From Alteribacter natronophilus (GTDB lineage Bacteria > Bacillota > Bacilli > Bacillales > Salisediminibacteriaceae): a stretch of DNA of 64,000 nucleotides. The stretch covers positions 587,851-651,850 of the forward strand of contig NZ_VCRO01000002.1 in the NCBI RefSeq assembly GCF_006007885.1. The letters run 5' to 3'. The notes under the pieces were generated by a model. It did no database searches and had not been told where the DNA came from. It saw only the letters and a list, made by a program, of their open reading frames with translations. How positions within the stretch are numbered: the first letter of the stretch is position 1; each line of letters starts with the position of its first letter. Positions 55,083 through 63,948 of the stretch are shown in pieces. The translations under genes were made by a program, and so were the position numbers.

Positions 55083-55109
55083 AAAAACCTGAAGACAGCT
55101 GTCTTCAGG
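55083..55109. terminator. Terminator between yuiC and yuiD
   Basis: CCTGAAGACAGCTGTCTTCAGG, a perfect palindrome, with AAAAAA on its left side, so its T tract serves the minus-strand yuiD. Confidence 0.85.
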
Positions 55110-55124
55110 CATCCTGATGATAAA

Positions 55125-55604
55125 TTAAAACAAAATGGCGTGGAGAGCCAGTGTAAGAATAATTCCGAGGAGGCCTCCAAAAAAGACTTCTATGGGCTGG
55201 TGCCCGAGAAGTTCCTTCAGCTCTTTGCGTTTATCGTCTTCCTCTTTAGTCGGCCAGGTGCGCATTTCATCAACAAGCTTATTAAAGTCATTAACAAGCT
55301 GATTCACAACTGTAGCCTGTTCCCCGGCATGCCAGCGGACACCGGTGGCGTCGAACATCACAATAATACCGAAGATCGCCGCAATGGCAAAGTACGGTGA
55401 ATCCAGTCCCTGTTCAAGTGCAAGAGCCGTGGCAAGTGCGGTCACCGCTCCCGAATGTGAGCTCGGCATTCCGCCTGTGCTCGTCAGAAGCGTCCAGTCA
55501 AATCTCCGGGATGCGATAAAGGCCAGTGGCACTTTTATAAATTGGGCCAGTAGAATGGCACTCAATGCCGCCCAGAGAGGAAAGTTGGAGAATAGTTCAG
55601 TCAA
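55125..55604 (-). CDS. yuiD: Divergent PAP2-family membrane protein YuiD
   Basis: A 159-aa membrane protein of the YuiD/DUF212 group, distantly related to PAP2 acid phosphatases: TSTGGMPSSHSGAVTALATAL carries the SxxxxSH-like core and VRWHAGEQA the later His. Start TTG at 55604: AAAGGACC lies about 8 bp upstream and the resulting length matches the family; the frame extends 27 codons further without a good start. Confidence 0.85.
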   Translation of the reverse strand: MTELFSNFPLWAALSAILLAQFIKVPLAFIASRRFDWTLLTSTGGMPSSHSGAVTALATALALEQGLDSPYFAIAAIFGIIVMFDATGVRWHAGEQATVVNQLVNDFNKLVDEMRTWPTKEEDDKRKELKELLGHQPIEVFFGGLLGIILTLALHAILF

Positions 55605-55831
55605 TGGGATTGGTCCTTTCTGGTTGAATTTTTTATCGTTTACCCTTTTGTTACCCTGTCGCACTTCCCTGTTAATCATGATCATGATTTATTTTGTCCC
55701 TTATTATATCACATAAATATAGGACAAAAAGCGATGAGTTGCCGGTGGGTATTCAAACATGCTGTATGACCCGCGACAATCCCGCCTCTTCATGCTAAGC
55801 TGAAGGAAAACCTAAGGGGAGGCAGTTAAAA

Positions 55832-57313
55832 ATGAATTACAGTCTGATTAATGAAGAGGACTCGAATCCGGCAGCCGAATCTGTTATTGTGGCAGGCGTA
55901 TTTAACGACGGTGAGGCAGTGCGTCCGGGGGTGCCTGAAGACCTTAAGGAGCCGCTCGCCAAGCTGGCGGAAAGACATGGCCGGTGGCACCGGAAAGGCC
56001 AGTTTCATTTTGTGAGCCTGAATGATACTGATCTGATCATTGCAGGCCTCGGAGAAGAAGACGCCTGGACAGAGCGTGCGGCAGAGGAGACAGGGGCTGC
56101 CCTTCAGCGTTTTCTGATGCGTGAGCACGTGACAGAAACCCGGCTCTACTGTTCATCTTTTGCACTTAATAAGTCGGAGGGACACCTGAAGTCTTTCGCC
56201 CGTGGAATGACGCTTGCCTCTTATGAAGTGGATACATATAAAACCGGCCGTAAGTCGGGACAATCCCGGCCGGTTGAGCTGCAGGCCGTTTACGCCGGCG
56301 ATCCGGAAAAAGGAGAACGGGTTTTCAGGTCCGGGGTGATCCAGGGTACCGGTACGAATGAAGCCCGCAGGCTCATTAATACACCGGCAAATTACATGAC
56401 ACCAACAGTCCTTGCAGAGGAAGCGGTCAGACTGGCCGGGGAGTACGAAGCAGAGATTGAGGTATTTGATGAAGAACGTATTGAAGCTGCCGGTATGCAC
56501 GCGCTAATGGCGGTGGCAAAAGGTTCCGAGGAGCCTCCTCGTTTTATTGTGCTCAAACACCGGGGGAGACCGGATTCGGATGAGTGGGATACAGCTCTTG
56601 TAGGGAAAGGGCTCACCTATGACTCCGGTGGGTACTCCCTTAAAACGCGCGATGGAATGAAAACAATGAAGATGGATATGGGTGGGGCAGCAGCAGTTCT
56701 CGGTGCAATGAGAATTATTTTTGAGGAAAAACCGAAAGTGAATGTGGCTGCCATTATTCCGTCAACTGAGAACCTTATTAACGGAAAAGCCATGAAGCCC
56801 GGTGACGTGATTCAGTCGCTTGGAGGAAAAACAATTGAAGTCCTTAACACAGATGCGGAAGGCCGTCTGATCCTTGCTGATGGGGTAGCCTATGCGAATC
56901 AGATTGGTGCGAAAAGTATTATAGATACAGCTACGCTTACCGGTGCGGTGGTCGTAGCCCTGGGTGATACAGCGACAGGGGCAGTAACAAACAATGAAGA
57001 TCTGATGTCACTGGTAATCAGTGCGGGAGACCGTTCAGGCGAGCGGATATGGGCCTTCCCGAACGATAAAGCCTACCGGGAAAAAGTAAGGAAATCCGAT
57101 GTGGCTGATCTGAACAACTCACCGGGGAGGCAGGCAGGCTCCATTACTGCCGGTCTTTTCATTGGAGAGTTTGCCGGAGACACCCCATGGGTGCACCTTG
57201 ATATTGCCGGTACAGGCTGGCAGGAGGGGAAAACCTCACTGTGCCCGAGAGGAGGCACAGGCAGCATGGCCCGTACGTTAGCTGAGGCCGTCTGCCGGAT
57301 GGAGGAGAAATAA
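55832..57313 (+). CDS. pepA: Leucyl aminopeptidase (M17), PepA/YuiE
   Basis: Cytosolic manganese/zinc aminopeptidase (493 aa) forming hexamers. The M17 active site is seen as VGKGLTYDSGGYSLK, MKMDMGGAAAV and the family signature NTDAEGRLIL, with the catalytic Arg in the last. N-terminal macro-like domain of about 160 residues. Note GLTYDSGG where GLTFDSGG is usual. RBS GGGGAGG. Single unit with a strong terminator. Confidence 0.95.
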   Translation: MNYSLINEEDSNPAAESVIVAGVFNDGEAVRPGVPEDLKEPLAKLAERHGRWHRKGQFHFVSLNDTDLIIAGLGEEDAWTERAAEETGAALQRFLMREHVTETRLYCSSFALNKSEGHLKSFARGMTLASYEVDTYKTGRKSGQSRPVELQAVYAGDPEKGERVFRSGVIQGTGTNEARRLINTPANYMTPTVLAEEAVRLAGEYEAEIEVFDEERIEAAGMHALMAVAKGSEEPPRFIVLKHRGRPDSDEWDTALVGKGLTYDSGGYSLKTRDGMKTMKMDMGGAAAVLGAMRIIFEEKPKVNVAAIIPSTENLINGKAMKPGDVIQSLGGKTIEVLNTDAEGRLILADGVAYANQIGAKSIIDTATLTGAVVVALGDTATGAVTNNEDLMSLVISAGDRSGERIWAFPNDKAYREKVRKSDVADLNNSPGRQAGSITAGLFIGEFAGDTPWVHLDIAGTGWQEGKTSLCPRGGTGSMARTLAEAVCRMEEK

Positions 57314-57379
57314 CACATTTGATTTTTCAGGCTGTAAGTCATTAACTGGCCAGGAGGGAAATCAACTTTTTAAAAAGTA

Positions 57380-57419
57380 AGCCCGGTGCAGAAAATTCTG
57401 ATTCTGCACCGGGCTTTTT
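57380..57419 (+). terminator. Terminator after pepA
   Basis: AGCCCGGTGCAGAA / TTCTGCACCGGGCT, 14 base pairs, then TTTTTC. Confidence 0.93.
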
Positions 57420-57420
57420 C

Positions 57421-57696
57421 TATTTTGGAAAAGAGTATTCCCGATTATGTGAGCGGTGCGTCGTGTATTTGTACATTGTATCCAGTTGACTGTGCAGAGA
57501 GTCTGAATATTCCAGAAAACAACCATATTTGCAGACTCTTCGCCATTGTGTAAAAAGTCCTGATTAAATTATAGTTGAATGTAGCCTGCAAAATCGCTGT
57601 GCCTTTGTGAACATACATACAATGCAGTTTCTTCGATCACAGGGGCTGGAAGCTTTTACAGGCCGGAAAATTTCATAAAGGAAGGAGAACTGACGG
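57421..57696. other. Upstream region of the TRAP operon
   Basis: AT-rich leader between pepA and the TRAP genes. It must hold the operon promoter, but neither a convincing sigma-A nor a sigma-54 (GG-N10-GC) site could be picked out. Confidence 0.4.
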
Positions 57697-58212
57697 GTGA
57701 ACGTGATCAAAAAAGCAGATAATCTGCTTCAGTCAGCAGAGAAACTCATTCTGAGCTGGGCAATTATCATCATTGCGGTCATGGTTGTGGGAAACGTGCT
57801 GAGCCGTGAAATAACCGGTCGAAGCTGGGCGTTTTCCCAGGAAATAAGTCTTCTTGCTGTTGTAGCTGCCACGTTTATGGGGATCAGTTATGCGGCCAGA
57901 AAAGGGCGGCATATTACGATGTCAGCATTTTTTGACCTTGCTCCAAAACGTGTGAAAAAAGCGCTTTCCATTATCAATCCGCTTATTACAGCAATTGTCC
58001 TGTTCGTGTTTGCCTACTTTGCTTTCCAGTACACAATGTTCAACTACAACACGGGTCAGACAACGTCGTCACTCCGCTTTCCGATCTGGATTATGACGGC
58101 CTTTGTGCCGCTTGGATTTATGCTTGGCGGGATTCAGTTTCTGCGCAACATGTGGATAAACATTGTGAACGAAGAGGTTTATCTTGCACAGGATAAAAAA
58201 GATTATGACTGA
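57697..58212 (+). CDS. TRAP transporter small membrane subunit (DctQ)
   Basis: Four-segment membrane subunit of a TRAP carboxylate importer (171 aa). The DctQ pattern is present: the first segment with IIIAVMVVGNVLSREI, then FSQEISLLAVVAATFMGISYAARKGRHITMSAF (conserved E and R/K-G-H-I). GTG start with AAGGAGA upstream. First of three genes in the order Q-M-P, differing from the more common P-Q-M. Confidence 0.9.
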   Translation: MNVIKKADNLLQSAEKLILSWAIIIIAVMVVGNVLSREITGRSWAFSQEISLLAVVAATFMGISYAARKGRHITMSAFFDLAPKRVKKALSIINPLITAIVLFVFAYFAFQYTMFNYNTGQTTSSLRFPIWIMTAFVPLGFMLGGIQFLRNMWINIVNEEVYLAQDKKDYD

Positions 58213-58247
58213 CATAAAACGATATCAAATACAGAAAGGGTAAAAAC

Positions 58248-59522
58248 ATGGTTTGGACATTACTTGCCATCATGGTCATTCTTCTAGTGATGGGCTTTCC
58301 GATGCTCATCCCCCTGATTGTTGCTCCTCTTGTGGTGATGCTTATCTTTTTTGATCACCTCGATCCGATGATGCTTGCGGGGCAGCTGACCCAGGGGGTT
58401 TCAGCTTATGTCCTCCTGGCGGTGCCGCTGTTTATCTTTGCTGCAGACATTATGACAGCAGGAAAAACCTCCCGGCGGCTCCTGGACTTTGTCGGCGCTT
58501 TTGTAGGGCATCTCCGGGGAGGATACGCAATAACGACGGCAGCGGCCTGTACACTTTTCGGCTCTGTCTCAGGTTCAACCCAGGCGACAGTTGTAGCCAT
58601 TGGTAAACCGATGCGTGAACGTCTTCGCCAGGTCGGTTATAAAGACAGCAGTTCCATCGCCCTGATCATCAACGCCAGTGACGTGGCACTGCTTATTCCG
58701 CCGAGTATCGGGATGATTATTTACGCCCACGTGACCGGCACTTCCACCGGTGACCTGTTTGTTGCCGGTATTATTCCCGGGCTGCTTGTGTTTCTGTTCT
58801 TTGCGCTTTATGCGTTTATCCACGCTAAGGTGTATAACATACCGAAAGTGGATAAAGTGCCGTGGAGCGAAAGGATCCGATTTACATGGCGGGCCCTTCT
58901 GCCGCTCGGATTCCCTGTCATCATTGTAGGCGGTATTTATTCCGGCTATTTTACTCCAACTGAAGCTGCCGGTGTCTCTGTGCTCTATGCCCTCATGCTT
59001 GAGGTACTTATTTACAGGTCGGTAAAACTGACACAGATTCCATCTATTGCACTCTCAACGGGGCTCGTTACCTCTGCTGTTTTTGTGCTCGTTGCAGGCG
59101 GTCAGGTGTTCTCATACGTCATTGCAACAGCAAGAATACCGCAGATGCTCTCCGAGGCAGTGCTTGGAACGGATCCTACGGCTCTTTATGTACTGCTGAT
59201 CATTGCGCTGTTTTTCTTTATCGGCTGTATGTTTGTGGATCCGATAGTCGTGATTCTTATTCTGACGCCAATCTTCTGGCAGCCGGCCATTGCCGCCGGC
59301 GTTGATCCGGTGCATCTGGGAGTCGTTATTACTTATCAGGCAGCACTCGGTTCAGCCACACCGCCGTTTGGTGTGGATATATTTACGGCGAGTGCGGTGT
59401 TCAATAAATCGTATCTCGATGTCATCAGAGGAACACCGCCATATATCGCTATTCTGCTTTTTGTGGGATTGCTGATAATACTGTTTGAGGAAATCTCGCT
59501 TGTCCTGCTTTATCTGATGTAG
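58248..59522 (+). CDS. TRAP transporter large membrane subunit (DctM)
   Basis: Main translocation subunit (424 aa, about 12 segments) driven by a sodium or proton gradient. Marks: AVPLFIFAADIM, LFGSVSGSTQATVVAIGKPM, ALIINASDVALLIPPSIGMIIYAHVTG, FTPTEAAGVSVLYALM, and ATPPFGVDIFTASAVF near the end. Begins 35 bp after the small subunit. Substrate type unknown. Confidence 0.93.
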   Translation: MVWTLLAIMVILLVMGFPMLIPLIVAPLVVMLIFFDHLDPMMLAGQLTQGVSAYVLLAVPLFIFAADIMTAGKTSRRLLDFVGAFVGHLRGGYAITTAAACTLFGSVSGSTQATVVAIGKPMRERLRQVGYKDSSSIALIINASDVALLIPPSIGMIIYAHVTGTSTGDLFVAGIIPGLLVFLFFALYAFIHAKVYNIPKVDKVPWSERIRFTWRALLPLGFPVIIVGGIYSGYFTPTEAAGVSVLYALMLEVLIYRSVKLTQIPSIALSTGLVTSAVFVLVAGGQVFSYVIATARIPQMLSEAVLGTDPTALYVLLIIALFFFIGCMFVDPIVVILILTPIFWQPAIAAGVDPVHLGVVITYQAALGSATPPFGVDIFTASAVFNKSYLDVIRGTPPYIAILLFVGLLIILFEEISLVLLYLM

Positions 59523-59572
59523 GGAATGCGGGTTTCATAAAAAATACTTTCGAATTATAGGGGGATTTACAC

Positions 59573-60655
59573 ATGTTTAAACGAAAAGGTCTGCTTACGG
59601 GTACAGTGGTATCCGCGGCATTTGTGCTTGCTGCCTGTGGCGGCGACGAAGATGCAGGTACCAATGGAGATGCAGGAGCGGAAGGGGAAGAAACGTACGA
59701 AGTCCGTTTTCTGACAGAGGAACTCGAAGGGCAGCTTCAGTATGAATACGCCCAGGAATTTGCCGACCGTCTTGAAGAAAAAACGGACGGACGCATTGTC
59801 ACGGACGTATATGAATTTGGTGGCCTTGGAAGCGAAGTGAACCAGTTCCAGGAGATTCAGAACGGAAACGTGGAATTTGCCATCGTATCACCGGGCTTTA
59901 CCGGTACAACTGTCCAGGAAGGTCAGCTTTTTGCCCTTCAGTTCCTCTTTTCTGATGATGAAGATGTAAACTATCAGGTGCTTAACGAGAGTGAAGCGCT
60001 TAACGAGGGGCTTTCGGAAAAATATGAGGAATACAACGTAAAACCGCTGGCCTACTGGTCTGAAGGCGGTATGCAGTGGACAGGGAATTCCCCTCTTCGT
60101 GAGCCAGCCGATTTTGAAAACTTCCAGATGAGAACGCAGGAGTCCACACTCATTCAGACTTCCTACGAGCAGTACGGTGCAGATCCGACACCGCTGAGCT
60201 GGGAAGAGCTCTACACAAGTCTTCAGCTTGGAAACATCGACGGGCAGGAAAATCCGATTTTCTTCATTGAAGATGCCAACTTCCATGAAGTGCAGGATCA
60301 TATGACAATTTCCGACCACAACATTTACGTTGCGATGACGACGGTGAACACAGACTTCTACAACAGCCTGCCGGATGATCTCCGTGAAGCAGTGGATGAA
60401 GTGGTGGAAGAAATGCGTCCGGTCGCTCATGACATGCAGCTTGAAATGAATGAAGAGCTCCTTTCGGCAATTGAAGAAGACGAGGACAATCCAACAGAAA
60501 TCTATACTCTTTCAGAAGAGGAACGCGATGCCTTCAGAGAGCTTGCGGAACCGATGCAGGACTTCTTCCGCGATGATGTAGGCGAAGACGGTGCCGCGAT
60601 TCTTGATCAGCTTATTGAGGAAATTGAAGCAGCAGAAGAGGAAGCAGGGAACTAA
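59573..60655 (+). CDS. TRAP transporter solute-binding lipoprotein (DctP)
   Basis: Extracytoplasmic binding protein (360 aa). Lipobox LAAC with Cys22 rather than the free periplasmic form, as needed in a Gram-positive cell. The DctP fold is shown by RFLTEELEGQLQYEYAQEFADRL and MQWTGNSPLREPADFENFQMRTQ, containing the Arg (in QMRTQ) that binds the substrate carboxylate. The mature part has only 3 Lys and 10 Arg among a great excess of Glu/Asp. AGGGGGA upstream. Last gene of the operon. Confidence 0.92.
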   Translation: MFKRKGLLTGTVVSAAFVLAACGGDEDAGTNGDAGAEGEETYEVRFLTEELEGQLQYEYAQEFADRLEEKTDGRIVTDVYEFGGLGSEVNQFQEIQNGNVEFAIVSPGFTGTTVQEGQLFALQFLFSDDEDVNYQVLNESEALNEGLSEKYEEYNVKPLAYWSEGGMQWTGNSPLREPADFENFQMRTQESTLIQTSYEQYGADPTPLSWEELYTSLQLGNIDGQENPIFFIEDANFHEVQDHMTISDHNIYVAMTTVNTDFYNSLPDDLREAVDEVVEEMRPVAHDMQLEMNEELLSAIEEDEDNPTEIYTLSEEERDAFRELAEPMQDFFRDDVGEDGAAILDQLIEEIEAAEEEAGN

Positions 60656-60677
60656 AAAGAATACAGAAGCAGGTATA

Positions 60678-60716
60678 CCCCGGACGTGGTGATTTCCCAC
60701 GTGCCGGGTTTTTTTT
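60678..60716 (+). terminator. Terminator of the TRAP operon
   Basis: CCCGGACGTGG / CCACGTGCCGGG, then eight T residues. Confidence 0.92.
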
Positions 60717-60832
60717 ACAGCTCTGCAGCTGGGAAATACCCGTTGACAGCACTCGGAAAGGGATGATAAAGTAAGTGATGTTTTCATACGTTATCAATTT
60801 ATCGAAATAAAGTATTAAAGGGGTTCGTAAAC

Positions 60833-62176
60833 ATGAATGCTGTCATTCTTGCTGTACTGGTTATGATTGTACTTAGTCTTATGCGTATTCACGTCGTCGT
60901 TGCGCTCATTGCAGGAGCCATGGCAGGCGGACTTGCTGCCGGCTTTTCTGTAATGGAAACGATGGATATCTTTACTTCCGGTCTTGGAACGAATGCAACT
61001 GTAGCTCTCAGCTACGCCATGCTGGGTGCGTTTGCCGTTGCGATTAATTACACAGGCCTTCCGGATCTTCTTATTAAATGGGCGATCAGGATTGTAGGGC
61101 GGGAAGGGGAGTCAAAACGGAAGAGTTACTCAAAAGCACTTCTTCTTTTCATTATTGTTATTGTCTCGTGTATGTCACAAAACGTAGTGATGGTTCACAT
61201 TGCGTTTATTCCGCTCCTGATTCCTCCGCTTCTGAAGATTTTTAACGAACTTGCACTGGACCGCCGGGCGGCTGCGACAGCTCTGACGTTTGGACTGAAG
61301 GCGCCGTACATTCTCATTCCTGCTGGTTACGGCCTTATCTTTCATGAAATTGTTTTTGAAAACATGCAGGACAGCGGTATGAGCGTGGAAATGTCCATGA
61401 TTCCGCAGGCGCTGGTCATCCCGGTTGCCGGAATGCTGGCTGGTCTTCTGTTTGCCTTGTTTGTAACTTACCGCAGACCGAGAAGCTATGAGAACCGGTC
61501 GATTCAGAAGGCAGCTGATGAAGAGGAGTCGTCCTATACGCCGGTATCGATCAGTGTCGGTCTTGGCGCCATCGCAGTGACGCTTGTTACGCAGGTGATC
61601 AGTGAGTCCATGATCTTCAGTGCTCTGCTGGGCCTCCTTGTGCTTTATATTTACTTCGCGGCTCTGCATTTTTCGAACAAGCTGTCTCTTCAGGATTCTG
61701 AAAATCTGATGACAGATGGTATGAAGATGCTTGCTTTTATCGGTTTTGTCATGATTACTGCCGGGGGATTTGCCGAGGTGATTAGAGAATCCGGTCATGT
61801 TGATTCCCTGGTGGATACTGTCTCAGGCTGGGTTGGTGACAGTCAGGGACTGGCAGCCCTGCTCATGCTGGTGACCGGACTGTTTATCACGATGGGAATT
61901 GGTTCTTCGTTTGCAACCATCCCAATCATTGCAGCTATCTTTGTTCCGCTTGCGGCTGCTGTGGGACTCAGCCCGCTGGCCACCATTGCGCTCATCGGCA
62001 CGGCCGGGGCACTGGGAGATGCAGGCTCCCCTGCTTCCGACAGTACACTGGGACCAACCGCCGGACTGAACGCAGACGGTCAGCACCACCATATCTGGGA
62101 TACCTGTGTACCTACATTCCTGCACTTTAATATCCCGCTTATTCTTTTCGGCTGGCTTGCCGCTGTGATTCTATAA
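60833..62176 (+). CDS. yuiF: Na+/H+ antiporter-family protein YuiF
   Basis: A 447-aa membrane protein with about 12 segments, of the NhaC/YuiF type thought to move ions or amino acids. Marks: LRIHVVVALIAGAMAGGLAAG-like opening, GLGTNATVALSYAMLGAFAVAI, SQNVVMVHIAFIPLLIPPLL, and GDAGSPASDSTLGPTAGLNADGQHHHIWDTCVPTFLHFN at the end. It belongs to the yui cluster of B. subtilis, where it is also next to bioY. Confidence 0.88.
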   Translation: MNAVILAVLVMIVLSLMRIHVVVALIAGAMAGGLAAGFSVMETMDIFTSGLGTNATVALSYAMLGAFAVAINYTGLPDLLIKWAIRIVGREGESKRKSYSKALLLFIIVIVSCMSQNVVMVHIAFIPLLIPPLLKIFNELALDRRAAATALTFGLKAPYILIPAGYGLIFHEIVFENMQDSGMSVEMSMIPQALVIPVAGMLAGLLFALFVTYRRPRSYENRSIQKAADEEESSYTPVSISVGLGAIAVTLVTQVISESMIFSALLGLLVLYIYFAALHFSNKLSLQDSENLMTDGMKMLAFIGFVMITAGGFAEVIRESGHVDSLVDTVSGWVGDSQGLAALLMLVTGLFITMGIGSSFATIPIIAAIFVPLAAAVGLSPLATIALIGTAGALGDAGSPASDSTLGPTAGLNADGQHHHIWDTCVPTFLHFNIPLILFGWLAAVIL

Positions 62177-62273
62177 ACGCAGTATTCGGAAATAGGGTGA
62201 GCCTGTATTATGGAAAGCAGACTCCATTTCGGGGACAGGTCTGCTGATGAAGTAGAAATAATAATAGTAATGA

Positions 62274-62303
62274 AAAAGAGCACCCGTGAAAGGTGCTCTT
62301 TTT
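62274..62303. terminator. Bidirectional terminator between yuiF and bioY
   Basis: AAAGAGCACC / GGTGCTCTTTTT with loop CGTGAAA. Confidence 0.92.
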
Positions 62304-62345
62304 CTTCTCTCTATTTATACATGCTTATGGGAGAAGCCGAAGTGA

Positions 62346-62951
62346 TCAGGCAGCGGTTGAAGTGCCTGTATAGGTGTTTCGCCGATTTACGGCTTTGTCA
62401 ATTCGCGGTGCAATGACAGCCGCAACGCCAGCCATAATCAGATCCTTTATGATAAACGGAATCCATGTTGCAAGAATGGCCAGGTAGCCCCCCATGGAAA
62501 GTGCTCCTCCTGCTGACAGCGTAAAAAAGAAATACCAGTACGTGTAGCCGAATACGTAACAGATCGTTATGGCACTAAAGGAAGCGGTAAAGTAGGCCGG
62601 GACTGTCCGTCTGGATCTTTCCATAATCAGACCGGCGGAAAAGGCCATTAAAATATAGGAAAGCACAAATCCGAATGTAGGAGAAACAATTACAGCAGTT
62701 CCCGTAAATTGCGCGAAAACCGGTGCTCCTATAAGGCCGAGAGCAGCATAGCCGATCATGGAGAAAGCTCCTAACCTGCTGCCGAGAAGAATTCCTGCCA
62801 GAATAGCGACAAACGGCTGGAACGTCATTGGTACTGTGCCGATGGTAATAAATGCAGTGGCGTTTGCGCCGGCTGCCATCAGGGCGATAAACATTGCTGC
62901 TTTGGTAATGTCCCTGGCGGAGAGTCTGTTTTTGGATTTCTGCGTAGTCAC
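62346..62951 (-). CDS. bioY: Biotin transporter BioY
   Basis: S-component of an ECF-type biotin transporter (201 aa, six segments). Marks: ARDITKAAMFIALMAAGANAT, TVPMTFQPFVAILAGILLGSRLGAFSMIGYAALGLIGAPVFA and PTFGFVLSYILMAF. The energising EcfAAT module is not in the window. A GTG start follows GCGAGGTGTGAG. Upstream are a promoter and a BirA-like operator, so biotin should repress it. Confidence 0.92.
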   Translation of the reverse strand: MTTQKSKNRLSARDITKAAMFIALMAAGANATAFITIGTVPMTFQPFVAILAGILLGSRLGAFSMIGYAALGLIGAPVFAQFTGTAVIVSPTFGFVLSYILMAFSAGLIMERSRRTVPAYFTASFSAITICYVFGYTYWYFFFTLSAGGALSMGGYLAILATWIPFIIKDLIMAGVAAVIAPRIDKAVNRRNTYTGTSTAA

Positions 62952-62986
62952 TCACTCACACCTCGCTGTTTTATGTAGAAAGTTTT

Positions 62987-63053
62987 TATGTCCACCGGAA
63001 TTGCGCTCCGGTTAACAATAGAGTACCGTTCTGCAGGGATTTATGTCAACATA
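62987..63053 (-). promoter_or_regulatory. bioY promoter and BirA-like operator
   Basis: Minus strand: TTGACA, 18 bp, TACTCT, immediately followed by ATTGTTAACC, 13 bp, GGTGGACATA. The left half-site is perfect for the BirA operator ATTGTTAACC-N13-GGTTAACAAT as I recall it; the right half keeps about six of ten. It would cover the transcription start. Confidence 0.55.
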
Positions 63054-63189
63054 TTTTTGTTCAGGGTGAACAATCGGGTTTGAGAAGTAAACGTTCATAT
63101 AATCGCAAAGAATCATGGTCCTAAGTTATTAACCGATGTGTTAAAGTGGGACTTGGTCAAATAGAATCGAATATAAACGGGGTGAAAAT

Positions 63190-63594
63190 ATGAATCGAAC
63201 GAGAACCTTATTGAGGTTTGCTGCGTTATTTGCACTTGTGGGAACGTTTATCGGGTCGCATATGGCCGGATCCGGGGGATATTCCCTCAGACCGCTTCAT
63301 GCACATATTCTCGTAGTGGGATGGCTGTCGCTTTTTGCATTTGCAGTTTTTTACCGTCTCTTTGAAATTCCGGAAAAATCGAAGCTTGCTTCCATCCAGG
63401 TCTGGACCGCCATTATCGGAAGTATCACACTTCCCACCGGTATGTACTGGGAACAGACCATCAATGAAGGTCCCCTCGCAGTTTTCTCTCTTATCTATTA
63501 TATAGTCGGCGGAACCGTACTCATGGTGAGTTTTATTTTATTCTTCATTATGACTTTCGTTTTCTCTGACCGTTTCAGTGACAAAGGAAGCTGA
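63190..63594 (+). CDS. Small membrane protein resembling part of haem-copper oxidase subunit I
   Basis: A 134-aa protein with four membrane segments. LRPLHAHILVVGWLSLFAFAVFYRLFE resembles the H-x-H helix region of cytochrome oxidase/nitric-oxide reductase subunit I-like proteins, and the later helices (IIGSITLPTGMYWEQ; LIYYIVGGTVLMVSFILFFIMTFVF) fit short stand-alone relatives. Only two histidines that could bind haem or copper are present, so it is not a full oxidase. RBS GGGGTG; no partner genes nearby. Confidence 0.65.
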   Translation: MNRTRTLLRFAALFALVGTFIGSHMAGSGGYSLRPLHAHILVVGWLSLFAFAVFYRLFEIPEKSKLASIQVWTAIIGSITLPTGMYWEQTINEGPLAVFSLIYYIVGGTVLMVSFILFFIMTFVFSDRFSDKGS

Positions 63595-63600
63595 TATTCT

Positions 63601-63634
63601 TCTCCCTCGTATCCAGTGCGGGGGAGTTTGTTTA
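63601..63634 (+). terminator. Weak terminator before the rRNA promoters
   Basis: CTCCCTCG / CGGGGGAG with a nine-base loop, then TTTGTTT. Confidence 0.6.
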
Positions 63635-63684
63635 TGTATACATCGATTAGAGGCAGGGGAAAATAAAAAAGTTGATGTTTGATC

Positions 63685-63713
63685 TTGACCGGTAAGAAGA
63701 AACCCCTTATAAT
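63685..63713 (+). promoter_or_regulatory. rRNA operon promoter P1
   Basis: TTGACC, 17 bp, TATAAT, about 235 bp before the mature 16S end. Confidence 0.85.
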
Positions 63714-63780
63714 AAATCGAGTCCGGCAAAAAAGGACAAAATCACCGATGACAGCACAAAAAACTTTTTTAAAAAAGTTA

Positions 63781-63809
63781 TTGCAAACACTTTGTTATCG
63801 TGATATATT
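63781..63809 (+). promoter_or_regulatory. rRNA operon promoter P2
   Basis: TTGCAA, 17 bp, TATATT. Upstream A/T-rich CTTTTTTAAAAAAGTTA resembles an UP element. Tandem P1/P2 promoters are usual for Bacillus rrn operons. Confidence 0.82.
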
Positions 63810-63948
63810 ATTACTTGTCGCCGCGAAAGACAGTGCGATGACAACACAGAAAAGTGGCCTTTGAAAACTAAACAGAAGCCAAGCGAAACATGGGATATTT
63901 AAAATATCCCGTCAATAAATTTTCATTTTGATGTCAGAGACATCGAAC

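Noticed and set aside
57421-57696. Sigma-54 promoter for the TRAP operon
   Set aside because: No GG-N10-GC pattern with the required spacing was found.
63679-63864. Sixty-one-codon frame before the 16S gene
   Set aside because: It overlaps both rRNA promoters and the leader; no ribosome-binding site.
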